A stretch of DNA of 35,121 bases, from the NCBI GenBank assembly GCA_000434235.1, contig FR891971.1, forward strand, positions 23,472 through 58,592. Direction: 5' to 3'. Positions 16,979 through 24,247 of this stretch are shown one piece after another. Position numbers and translations under genes: made by a program. The notes below the pieces were generated by a model. That model was not told the origin of the DNA. It ran no database searches and saw only the letters and a list, made by a program, of their open reading frames with translations. This stretch comes from Alistipes sp. CAG:268 (lineage in GTDB: Bacteria > Bacteroidota > Bacteroidia > Bacteroidales > Rikenellaceae). Position 1 is the stretch's first letter, and each line of letters begins with the position of its first letter.

Positions 16979-18592
16979 ATGGCAGATTTCATTTATCAGG
17001 AGCCGTTCCCGATTCAGGAGGACAAAACGAAGTACCGTCTTTTGACGAAGGATTACGTGAAGGTCGTCGAGTGCGACGGACGCAAGATCTTGAAGGTGGA
17101 TCCCGCGGGCCTCGAGTTGCTGTCGAAGGCCGCATACAGCGATGTGTCGTTCTACCTGCGTGCGGCGCACCTGCAGAAACTGCGCAACATCCTCGATGAT
17201 CCCGAGGCTACGGACAACGACAAGTTCGTGGCCTACACGATGCTGCTGAATCAGTGCGTGGCCGCCGAGGGCGAGCTGCCGACCTGCCAGGACACCGGCA
17301 CGGCCATCTGCATCGCCCACAAGGGCGAGGATGTCTGGACGGGCGCCGACGATGCAGAGTGCATCGCAAAGGGTGTCTACGAGACCTATAAGGAGCGTAA
17401 CCTGCGCTATTCGCAGGTTGTGCCCTTCACGATGATCGACGAGAAGAACTCGGGCACGAACCTCCCGGCGCAGATCGACATCTACGGAGGCAAGCCCGGC
17501 ATGGAGTACGAGTTCCTCTTCATCACCAAGGGCGGCGGCTCGGCCAACAAGACCTTCCTCTACCAGCAGACCAAGGCGTTGCTGAACGAGGAGTCGCTCA
17601 CGAAGTTCATCCAGCAGCACATCTTCGACCTCGGCACGTCGGCCTGCCCGCCCTACCACCTGGCCATCTGCATCGGCGGCACGTCGGCCGAGATGTGTCT
17701 CTCGACCGTCAAGAAGGCTTCGGCCGGCTACCTCGACGAGCTTCCGACCTCGGGTAACGAGGGCGGCCGCTGCTTCCGTGACCTCGAGTGGGAGGAGAAG
17801 GTGCTCAAGATCTGCCGCGAGAGCGGTGTGGGCGCCCAGTTCGGCGGCAAGTACCTCGTGCACGACGTCCGCGTGATCCGTGCCCCGCGCCACGCCGCCT
17901 CGTGCCCCGTGGCCATCGGCGTCAGCTGCTCGGCCGACCGCAACATCAAGGCGAAGATCACCCCCGAGGGCATCTTCCTCGAGGAGCTTGAGAAGAACCC
18001 CGCACGCTTCCTGCCGAAGGAGGCTCCGGCCATGTCGCCCGCCGTGGACATCGACCTCGACGAGGGTATGGACAAGGTGCGCGAGATCTTGACCAAATAC
18101 CCGATCAAGACGCGTCTGAACCTGCGCGGCACGCTCATCGTGGCCCGCGACATCGCCCACGCCCGCATCAAGCAGATGCTCGACGAGGGCAAGCCGATGC
18201 CCGAGTACTTCAAGAAGCACCCGGTATACTACGCCGGTCCGGCCAAGACCCCCGCAGGCATGGCTTCGGGTTCGTTCGGCCCGACGACGGCCGGCCGTAT
18301 GGATCCCTATGTCGATCTGTTCCAGAAGCACGGCGGCTCGATGGTCATGGTGGCCAAGGGCAACCGCTCGCAGGCCGTGACGGACGCCTGCAAGGCCAAC
18401 GGCGGCTTCTACCTCGGATCGATCGGCGGTCCGGCCGCCATCCTGGCCAAGAACTCCATCAAGTCGGTCGAGGTCGTGGACTTCCCCGAACTGGGCATGG
18501 AGGCCGTGCGCAAGATCTACGTCGAGAACTTCCCCGCCTTCATCATCGTTGATGACAAGGGCAACGATTTCTTCGCCGATTTCAAGCACTGA
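16979..18592 (+). CDS. fumA: Fumarate hydratase, class I (iron-sulfur)
   Basis: The 537-residue enzyme interconverts fumarate and malate using an oxygen-sensitive [4Fe-4S] cluster. The three expected cluster ligands are visible: Cys103 ([10 protein letters not shown]), Cys223 (SACPPYH) and Cys317 (CSADRN), close to positions 105, 224 and 318 in E. coli FumA. The N-terminal domain and the C-terminal beta subunit are fused, as in the long single-chain form. The C-terminal part shows [19 protein letters not shown] and a final NDFFADFKH. The ATG at 16979 is chosen because the frame upstream crosses the promoter. With malate dehydrogenase 3.5 kb downstream it fits the reductive succinate pathway of anaerobic Bacteroidales. 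It is transcribed alone or with batD. Confidence 0.96.
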   Translation: MADFIYQEPFPIQEDKTKYRLLTKDYVKVVECDGRKILKVDPAGLELLSKAAYSDVSFYLRAAHLQKLRNILDDPEATDNDKFVAYTMLLNQCVAAEGELPTCQDTGTAICIAHKGEDVWTGADDAECIAKGVYETYKERNLRYSQVVPFTMIDEKNSGTNLPAQIDIYGGKPGMEYEFLFITKGGGSANKTFLYQQTKALLNEESLTKFIQQHIFDLGTSACPPYHLAICIGGTSAEMCLSTVKKASAGYLDELPTSGNEGGRCFRDLEWEEKVLKICRESGVGAQFGGKYLVHDVRVIRAPRHAASCPVAIGVSCSADRNIKAKITPEGIFLEELEKNPARFLPKEAPAMSPAVDIDLDEGMDKVREILTKYPIKTRLNLRGTLIVARDIAHARIKQMLDEGKPMPEYFKKHPVYYAGPAKTPAGMASGSFGPTTAGRMDPYVDLFQKHGGSMVMVAKGNRSQAVTDACKANGGFYLGSIGGPAAILAKNSIKSVEVVDFPELGMEAVRKIYVENFPAFIIVDDKGNDFFADFKH

Positions 18593-18629
18593 AATTTCCG
18601 GCCGCGGATGAAATAAGCGGCCCGAGCGA

Positions 18630-18637
18630 TACGTTTG
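18630..18637 (+). promoter_or_regulatory. Possible -7 element before batD
   Basis: TACGTTTG matches TAnnTTTG exactly, with its last base 8 nt before the batD ATG, which would give a very short or leaderless transcript. No -33 element is seen, so batD may instead be read through from fumarase. A GGCCGC/GCGGCC inverted repeat lies just upstream (18599-18622). Confidence 0.35.
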
Positions 18638-18645
18638 TAGATTCG

Positions 18646-20505
18646 ATGAAACACTTGATTGCGAAAATAACGCTTGCCGTAGGCTTCCTGCTGGCGGTCT
18701 TTCCTGCGCTTGGTGCCGGAAAGATCACCTTCGAGGCCTCCTCGCCGCTGACCGTCGCGCTGGGCGAGCCTGTCCGGGTCGAGTTCGCGCTGAACGCCAA
18801 TCCCGACGAGGGGACCTTCAAGGCCCCTTCGTTCGAGGGCTTCGATGTGATCGCCGGACCGGCCGAATCGCGCGGCCAGTCGGTACAGATCCTGAACGGG
18901 TCCATGACTCAGAGCATCAACTACACGATCACCTACGTGCTGCTGCCGCAGAACGCCGGGAACGTGACGATCGGCGCGGCGGAGATCGCCGTGGACGGAA
19001 CGGTGTACCGCACCGAACCGCTCCCGATCGAGGTGGTGAACGAGGGTGACGGCGGGCAGCGCCGGCAGGAGCCCGGGACGGCCCCGGGCGGTGACGGCCG
19101 CGAGAGCGACATGCAGAGCCGCATCGGGGCGGACGACATCCTGCTGCGTGCGGTCGTTTCGCAGTCGTCGGTCTACAAGAACGAACCCCTGCACGTCGCC
19201 TTCAAACTCTACACGCGCGTACCCTATGTCAATATCGTGCCCGAATCGATGCCGTCGTTCAACGGCTTCTGGTCGCAGGATCTCTCGGATCCCAATACGG
19301 CTCAGATCGGACGCGAAACCTACAACGGCAAGGTCTACGAAACCCGCGTGCTGTTCGACTACCTGCTCTACCCGCAGCAGGTCGGGCAGCTGGCCATCGA
19401 CCCGATCGAGATGACGGTCGTCGCGCAGGTCGTTGTGCAGAACCGCAACCGCGACCCCTTCTTCGGGGGCGGCCACGACATCTATAACGTTCCCCGCAAG
19501 GTGAAGAGCCAGCGGGCGACGATCGAGGTCAAGCCGTTGCCGGCCGGAGCTCCGTCGAGCTTCAACGGGGCCGTCGGTTCGTTCACCATGGAGACAGACT
19601 TCCCCACCGAGCACTTCGCGGCCAACTCGGGTGCGACCTGCACGGTGCGCATCGCCGGTACGGGCAACCTGACTTTCGTGCAGGCGCCCAAGCTGTCGCT
19701 GCCTTCCTCTTTCGAGCAGTACAACGTCAAGACGACCGAGTCGATCAACCCCTCGGTATCGGGAATCTCCGGATACCGGCAGTTCGAATACCCCTTCATC
19801 GCCCGGGCCGAAGGCACCTATGAACTCGAACCGGTCGAGTTCACCTATTTCGACCTCCGGCGGCGGCAGTATGTGACCCTGCAGTCGAAGCCCGTGACCC
19901 TCGAGGTGACGCCCGATGCCAACGGCGGCAGCGGCGGTGTGGTGATGCAGGGCGGCCGCGGCATGTCGAAAGAGGAGGTGCGCATGCTGGGGCAGGACAT
20001 CCGCTTCATCAAGCTGGGCAACGCACAGTTGCGGCGCGAGCGGGTGCCGTTCCTCTTCAGCGGGGCCTACTGGGGCATCCTCTGCGGGGTGCTGGCGCTC
20101 TTCACCGCGGTTTATGCCGCGCTGCGCAAGCGGATCCGCGAATCGCAGAACGTCGTGCTGATGCGCGGGAAACGGGCCAACAAGGTGGCCGTGCAGCGCT
20201 TCCGGACAGCCAAACGCTACATGGAGGAGCAGAACCGCCACGCCTTCTACGAGGAGATGCTGCGGGCGCTGTGGGGATACATGAGCGACAAGTTCAACAT
20301 TCCGGTGGCGAACCTCACGAAGGAGAACGTGCGCGAGGAGCTGCACAAGCGCGGCGTCTCGGCCGAGCAGGCGCAGCACTTCACGGCGATCATCTCGCAG
20401 TGCGACGAGGCGCAGTATTCGCCCGTGGCATCGGCGCAGATGAGTGATGTCTATTCGGAGGGTGTGGACCTGATCTCCCGCATCGAGGCGATCATAAAGC
20501 GATAG
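18646..20505 (+). CDS. batD: BatD-family membrane protein
   Basis: The 619-residue protein has a signal peptide (residues about 1-23, ending ALGAG), a long beta-rich periplasmic region with repeated Ig-like domains (for example ITFEASSPLTVALGEPVRVE and SINPSVSGISGYRQFEYPF), one transmembrane helix near residues 465-485 (YWGILCGVLALFTAVYAAL) and a cytoplasmic tail with a helical region (KRYMEEQNRHAFYEEMLRAL). This is the BatD (Bacteroides aerotolerance) layout. It is followed 4 nt later by batE and then recR. The usual partners batA, batB and batC are not directly upstream, where fumarase lies instead. The exact molecular role of BatD is not settled. A role in envelope stress or oxygen tolerance is family knowledge. 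Confidence 0.9.
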   Translation: MKHLIAKITLAVGFLLAVFPALGAGKITFEASSPLTVALGEPVRVEFALNANPDEGTFKAPSFEGFDVIAGPAESRGQSVQILNGSMTQSINYTITYVLLPQNAGNVTIGAAEIAVDGTVYRTEPLPIEVVNEGDGGQRRQEPGTAPGGDGRESDMQSRIGADDILLRAVVSQSSVYKNEPLHVAFKLYTRVPYVNIVPESMPSFNGFWSQDLSDPNTAQIGRETYNGKVYETRVLFDYLLYPQQVGQLAIDPIEMTVVAQVVVQNRNRDPFFGGGHDIYNVPRKVKSQRATIEVKPLPAGAPSSFNGAVGSFTMETDFPTEHFAANSGATCTVRIAGTGNLTFVQAPKLSLPSSFEQYNVKTTESINPSVSGISGYRQFEYPFIARAEGTYELEPVEFTYFDLRRRQYVTLQSKPVTLEVTPDANGGSGGVVMQGGRGMSKEEVRMLGQDIRFIKLGNAQLRRERVPFLFSGAYWGILCGVLALFTAVYAALRKRIRESQNVVLMRGKRANKVAVQRFRTAKRYMEEQNRHAFYEEMLRALWGYMSDKFNIPVANLTKENVREELHKRGVSAEQAQHFTAIISQCDEAQYSPVASAQMSDVYSEGVDLISRIEAIIKR

Positions 20506-20509
20506 TACT

Positions 20510-21349
20510 ATGAAGCGATTGATTCTTACGCTCGTGCTGCTCTTCGGCGTTGCGTCGCTTCCGGCGCAGGAGCCGGCCGACAGCCTTGCCGCTGCGGAGC
20601 AGCCCGTGCAGGCTCCCGACAGTGTCGGGGAGTCTCCCGTTGTGGAGGCGTTCACCCCCGATCAGTTGTGGGACCGGGCCAATACGGCCTATATCAACGG
20701 CGACTACCATACGGCGATTGCCACTTACGGCGAATTGCTCGACCGTGGTTACAGCTCGGCCAAACTCTACTTCAATCTGGGTAATGCCTGCTTCAAGGAG
20801 GGCGAGACGGGGCGTGCGATCCTCTGCTACCACCGGGCGCTGCGCCTGGCTCCGGGCAACGACGACATCCGCTACAACCTTTCGGTCGCCGAGTCGCGGA
20901 CGAAGGACCGGATCGAGGCGATTCCCGAGTTTTTCCTTACGGAATGGGTGCGTGCCGTGCGCCACACGATGAGTTGTACGGCGTGGAGCCTCTTCTCGCT
21001 TGTGGCCCTGGCCGTGGCGCTGGCACTCTTCCTGCTCTACCTGCTTGCTCCGCGTCTGTCGCTGCGCAAGGCGGGTTTCTATGGAACGATGGTTGCAGCG
21101 TTGCTCTTCGTTGCGACAACGTGGTTCGCCGCAGGCGAGCGGCGCGAGCAGCTCGATGATACGCAGGCTGTAGTGATGACCTCGTCGGCCGCCGTGAAGA
21201 GTTCGCCCGACCGTTCGGCCACCGACCTTTTCGTGTTGCATGAGGGAACGCTTGTGCGGATCACCGACCGGCTCGACGGATGGTGCGAGGTCACCATTGC
21301 CGACGGCAAGAAGGGGTGGATCGACGGGCGGACGATCGAGACGATATAG
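20510..21349 (+). CDS. batE: BatE-type TPR/SH3 membrane protein
   Basis: The 279-residue protein has a signal peptide (residues about 1-19), TPR repeats at about residues 50-130 (DQLWDRANTAYINGDYHTAI, AKLYFNLGNACFKEGETGRA), two hydrophobic helices at about 155-180 and 190-205, and a C-terminal bacterial SH3-like domain (AVVMTSSAAVKSSPDRSAT to GKKGWIDGRTIETI). This arrangement is typical of BatE, the partner encoded next to BatD. It is likely a periplasmic and inner-membrane scaffold. The gene begins 4 nt after batD and is followed 5 nt later by recR, so the three are probably one transcript. The function within the Bat system is inferred from family and context. Confidence 0.88.
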   Translation: MKRLILTLVLLFGVASLPAQEPADSLAAAEQPVQAPDSVGESPVVEAFTPDQLWDRANTAYINGDYHTAIATYGELLDRGYSSAKLYFNLGNACFKEGETGRAILCYHRALRLAPGNDDIRYNLSVAESRTKDRIEAIPEFFLTEWVRAVRHTMSCTAWSLFSLVALAVALALFLLYLLAPRLSLRKAGFYGTMVAALLFVATTWFAAGERREQLDDTQAVVMTSSAAVKSSPDRSATDLFVLHEGTLVRITDRLDGWCEVTIADGKKGWIDGRTIETI

Positions 21350-21354
21350 AATCG

Positions 21355-21951
21355 ATGTCGAGGCTCTTACAGGATGTTGTCGGCGAGCTGTCAAAGCTCC
21401 CCGGCGTCGGGCGCCGGACGGCGCTGCGGCTGGCGATGCACATCCTGCGGATGGACGCGGAGGCCGTGGGCGACATGACGCGCAGCATCGACCGGTTCCG
21501 CAACGAGATCCGCCACTGTGTGGAGTGCAACAACCTCTCGGACGAGGCAGTATGTCCGATTTGCAGCGATCCCGAACGGGACCATGCGACGATCTGTGTG
21601 GTCGAGCAGGTGGCCGATGTGCTCTCGATCGAGAATACGCATCAGTACCGCGGACTCTACCACGTGCTCGGAGGGGTCATCTCGCCGATGCAGGGCATCT
21701 CCCCGTCGGACCTGAAGATCGACCTGCTGTGCGAACGCATCGCCCGCGGCGGAGTCGGAGAGGTGATCATCGCCATCTCGACCTCGGTCGAGGGGGAGAC
21801 GACGCTCTTCTACCTGATGAACCGCCTGAGGCAGTTCCCCGGGCTGAAGATCACCTCCATTGCGCGTGGCATCGGTTTCGGCGACGAACTGGAGTATGTC
21901 GATGAGCTGACGATCACCCATGCGCTGCTCAACCGCCGCGAGATCGAATGA
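21355..21951 (+). CDS. recR: Recombination protein RecR
   Basis: The 198-residue protein has the N-terminal helix-hairpin-helix (LSKLPGVGRRTALRLAMHIL), a four-cysteine zinc motif (HCVECNNLSDEAVCPIC) and a Toprim domain (ATICVVEQVADVLSIE, then VIIAISTSVEGETTLFYL). RecR acts with RecF and RecO to load RecA onto SSB-coated single-stranded DNA. The length is normal for the family. The ATG at 21355 is chosen because it gives the standard RecR N-terminus (MSRLLQDVVGELSKLPG). The open frame upstream overlaps batE. It is most likely co-transcribed with batD and batE. A recF gene is encoded 7 kb downstream. Confidence 0.97.
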   Translation: MSRLLQDVVGELSKLPGVGRRTALRLAMHILRMDAEAVGDMTRSIDRFRNEIRHCVECNNLSDEAVCPICSDPERDHATICVVEQVADVLSIENTHQYRGLYHVLGGVISPMQGISPSDLKIDLLCERIARGGVGEVIIAISTSVEGETTLFYLMNRLRQFPGLKITSIARGIGFGDELEYVDELTITHALLNRREIE

Positions 21952-22058
21952 TCGGGAAGGAGTCCCGGGGTGTGGACTAAGTGAAGACGAGAACTGGAAA
22001 AGGCGTGTTTCGAACACACGTAAAAAGATAAAGGACAACCATTTAAATAAAAAAGGTT

Positions 22059-23057
22059 ATGGATTTCGTAACGAATGAAAAGCTCACCATCGTGGGCGCA
22101 GCCGGCATGATCGGCTCGAACATGGCACAGACGGCTCTGATGATGCGTCTGACGCCGAACATTTGCCTCTACGATCCCTTCGGGCCGGCGCTCGAGGGTG
22201 TTGCCGAGGAGCTCTACCACTGCGCCTTCGAGGGTGTGAACATCACCTGGACGACGGATATCAAGGAGGCCCTGACGGGTGCCGCATACGTCGTTTCGTC
22301 GGGCGGCGCCGCCCGCAAGGCCGGCATGACGCGCGAGGACCTGCTCAAGGGCAACGCGCAGATTGCCGAGGACTTCGGTAAGAGCATCAAGGAGTATTGC
22401 CCCGACGTGAAGCATGTCGTGGTGATCTTCAACCCGGCCGACATCACGGGTCTCATCACGCTGATCTACTCGGGCCTGAAACCGTCGCAGGTGACGACCC
22501 TTGCAGCGCTGGACTCGACGCGTCTGCGTTCGGAGCTGGCCAAGTACTTCAAGATCTCGCCCGATGAGGTGAAGAACAGCCGTACCTACGGCGGCCACGG
22601 CGAGCAGATGGCCGTATTCGCATCGACGACGCTCGTTGCCGGCAAGCCTCTCTCGGAGCTCATCGGCACGACGATGCCCGAGGAGGACTGGCATGCCCTC
22701 CAGCAGCGCGTCATCCAGGGCGGCAAGCACATCATCGACCTGCGCGGCCGTTCGTCGTTCCAGAGCCCGGCCTACGTTTCGATCTGCATGATCGCTGCGG
22801 CCATGGGCGGCAAACCGTTCGAGTATCCTGCCGGTGTCTATGTGCACAACGATGAGTTCGACCACATCCTCATGGCGATGGAGACCGAGATCACGAAGGA
22901 CGGTGCCACCTACAAGAGCGTCAAGGGCACTCCCGAGGAGCACCAGGCCCTCAAGGAGAGCTATGCACACCTCTGCAAGCTGCGCGACGAGGTGATCGAG
23001 ATGGGTGTTCTGCCCGCCATCGACAAGTGGGGCGAGCTGAACCCGAACCTCAAGTAG
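22059..23057 (+). CDS. mdh: Malate dehydrogenase
   Basis: The 332-residue NAD-dependent enzyme interconverts malate and oxaloacetate. The Rossmann motif is GAAGMIGS (residues about 13-20), Asp in CLYDPFG follows the second strand, and the coenzyme-loop sequence is VVSSGGAARKAGMTREDLL. The substrate residues are in VVIFNPADITG, AALDSTRLRSELA, and RTYGGHGEQMAVF with the catalytic His. The alanine-rich, slightly long form is typical of Bacteroidales malate dehydrogenases. Together with the fumarase upstream it can carry oxaloacetate toward fumarate. The 107-nt gap from recR has a short palindrome (GTGTTTCGAACAC) but no clear promoter. A strong terminator follows. Confidence 0.93.
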   Translation: MDFVTNEKLTIVGAAGMIGSNMAQTALMMRLTPNICLYDPFGPALEGVAEELYHCAFEGVNITWTTDIKEALTGAAYVVSSGGAARKAGMTREDLLKGNAQIAEDFGKSIKEYCPDVKHVVVIFNPADITGLITLIYSGLKPSQVTTLAALDSTRLRSELAKYFKISPDEVKNSRTYGGHGEQMAVFASTTLVAGKPLSELIGTTMPEEDWHALQQRVIQGGKHIIDLRGRSSFQSPAYVSICMIAAAMGGKPFEYPAGVYVHNDEFDHILMAMETEITKDGATYKSVKGTPEEHQALKESYAHLCKLRDEVIEMGVLPAIDKWGELNPNLK

Positions 23058-23083
23058 TTCCGTTCCGAAGATCGGAAAAGATC

Positions 23084-23120
23084 GGAGCCGCAACCCGTAA
23101 GGGATGCGGCTCCTTTCTTT
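23084..23120 (+). terminator. Terminator after mdh
   Basis: A 13-bp stem with one internal mismatch (GGAGCCGCAACCC and GGGATGCGGCTCC) and a GTAA loop is followed by TTTCTTT. It begins 26 nt after the stop codon. Confidence 0.88.
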
Positions 23121-23156
23121 GTGGAAGTTCGGCCCGGTCTGCGGGGTGAATCCGTT

Positions 23157-23606
23157 TTACCTCTTCTCCTCAGCCGGGGCGGGCTGTGCCTGGAAGACGG
23201 CCCGCAACTCCCCGTTGGCGAGCAGCAGCAGCATCGGCCCGTCCATGTCGTAGTGGGTGGTTGCCTCAAGGGCTTCGGTGTAATCCCGCTCCTGGTCCAT
23301 GTCCGGGCAGGCCATCATGGTCGAGGCCAGCGGCCCGATACGGAGGGCCCGGCGTTCGCCCGCAGTGTAGCGGCCGGAGAACCGGTTGCAGGCCCCCGTG
23401 CCGGATGCCGTCTGCTTTTCGGCATCAAACCGCAGACTGAAGGTCCCCTCCTCGGGGCGTACGCTTTTGCCGCCGAGCTGGATGAGCTGCCATTCGGTCC
23501 CCTCGAGCGGACGGCGCGTTTTTTTCTGATAGGAGCGGCAGGGGCAGCAGGAGGCGCACAGAAGTGCCGCAACCGCCGCGAGCGCAAGCTTCGGAAGAAT
23601 TTTCAT
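23157..23606 (-). CDS. META/HslJ-like lipoprotein
   Basis: The 149-residue protein has a lipoprotein signal peptide with lipobox CASC (Cys20) and then a Cys/Pro-rich patch (CCPCRSYQKK). The rest is a single META domain: LEGTEWQLIQLGGKSV near residues 34-50, SGTGACNRFSGRYT, LRIGPLASTMMACPD, and a final MLLLLANGELRAVF strand. META-domain proteins include E. coli HslJ, tied to novobiocin and heat tolerance. The molecular role is unknown. The tract after the Cys is basic rather than acidic, so surface export is less likely than periplasmic retention. The gene faces ridA from a shared promoter region. Confidence 0.88.
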   Translation of the reverse strand: MKILPKLALAAVAALLCASCCPCRSYQKKTRRPLEGTEWQLIQLGGKSVRPEEGTFSLRFDAEKQTASGTGACNRFSGRYTAGERRALRIGPLASTMMACPDMDQERDYTEALEATTHYDMDGPMLLLLANGELRAVFQAQPAPAEEKR

Positions 23607-23629
23607 GTGATTTCAATTTTCAAGCGTCA

Positions 23630-23637
23630 CAAATATA
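23630..23637 (-). promoter_or_regulatory. -7 element for the META lipoprotein gene
   Basis: TATATTTG on the minus strand matches TAnnTTTG exactly, 23 nt before the ATG at 23606. No clear -33 is present. It lies back to back with the ridA -7 element. Confidence 0.6.
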
Positions 23638-23649
23638 AACAATATATCG

Positions 23650-23657
23650 TATCTTTG
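23650..23657 (+). promoter_or_regulatory. -7 element for ridA
   Basis: TATCTTTG matches TAnnTTTG exactly and lies 26 nt before the ridA ATG. No clear -33 TTG is present at the usual distance. Confidence 0.65.
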
Positions 23658-23683
23658 TCGTAAATCCGAAAAATACCGAACCC

Positions 23684-24058
23684 ATGAAAAAGATCATCGC
23701 ATCGCCCCACGCTCCGAAAGCCGTGGGCCCCTATTCGCAGGCCGTTGAGACTGCCGGCGCACTCTATGTCTCGGGCCAGCTGCCGATCGACGCCGAAACG
23801 GGCCGCATGGCCGAGGGCATCGAGGCGCAGACGCGCCAGTCGCTCACCAACCTGGGCCATATCCTCCGCGAAGCGGGCTACGGATACGGCGACGTGGTGA
23901 AGACCACGGTTCTGCTGCAGCATATCGGCGATTTTGCGGCCATGAATGCCGTGTATGCCGAGTTCTTCACCTCGGAGATGCCGGCGCGCGTCTGCTATGA
24001 GGTGGCCGCCCTGCCGATGGGCGCACTGGTGGAGATCGACGCCGTTGCCGCGAAGTAA
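23684..24058 (+). CDS. ridA: RidA-family reactive enamine/imine deaminase
   Basis: The 124-residue protein is a full-length YjgF/YER057c/UK114 member with the usual landmarks: HAPKAVGPYSQAV near the N-terminus, YVSGQLPID, QTRQSLTNLGHILREAG, and PARVCYEVAALPMGALVEID with the conserved Arg (PARVC) that binds the substrate carboxylate. RidA hydrolyses the 2-aminoacrylate-type enamine and imine intermediates made by PLP enzymes such as threonine/serine dehydratase. It acts as a cytoplasmic homotrimer. The gene is monocistronic, with its own -7 element and a terminator-like hairpin downstream. Confidence 0.96.
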   Translation: MKKIIASPHAPKAVGPYSQAVETAGALYVSGQLPIDAETGRMAEGIEAQTRQSLTNLGHILREAGYGYGDVVKTTVLLQHIGDFAAMNAVYAEFFTSEMPARVCYEVAALPMGALVEIDAVAAK

Positions 24059-24076
24059 CAGGCCGGACCGTTCGTG

Positions 24077-24107
24077 AGGCGCGGCTGGAGTGCTTTCGGC
24101 CGCGCCT
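24077..24107 (+). terminator. Hairpin after ridA
   Basis: A perfect 9-bp stem (AGGCGCGGC pairing with GCCGCGCCT) is followed only by TTC. It is a likely transcript end with a weak U-tract. Confidence 0.6.
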
Positions 24108-24128
24108 TTCGAATCTTTTGGAACGGGC

Positions 24129-24148
24129 TGTGCATAATGTGTGGATAA
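24129..24148 (-). promoter_or_regulatory. Two DnaA-box-like sites upstream of nrdJ
   Basis: Read on the minus strand, TTATCCACA (24140-24148) and TTATGCACA (24129-24137) both fit the DnaA consensus TTATNCACA. They have the same orientation with starts 11 bp apart, about one helical turn. They lie about 100 nt before the nrdJ ATG. DnaA boxes are known upstream of E. coli nrdAB. Function here is inferred. Confidence 0.5.
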
Positions 24149-24247
24149 ATTCGGGACCGGTGATTGGTTTTTTCGGAAGGAAAGTCCCATTTTTGTAAAA
24201 CCGGCTTTTTGCTGAGTAAAAGATAATAATTTGAAAATAAAATAATT

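Noticed and set aside
22009..22025. Palindrome GTGTTTCGAACAC before mdh as an operator or terminator
   Set aside because: The stem is only 5 bp with no T-run and no second copy was seen in the window, so I could not support a function.
24059..24247. Cobalamin riboswitch upstream of the B12-dependent reductase
   Set aside because: The gap is only 189 nt, part of which is the ridA hairpin, and no B12-box-like sequence was found.
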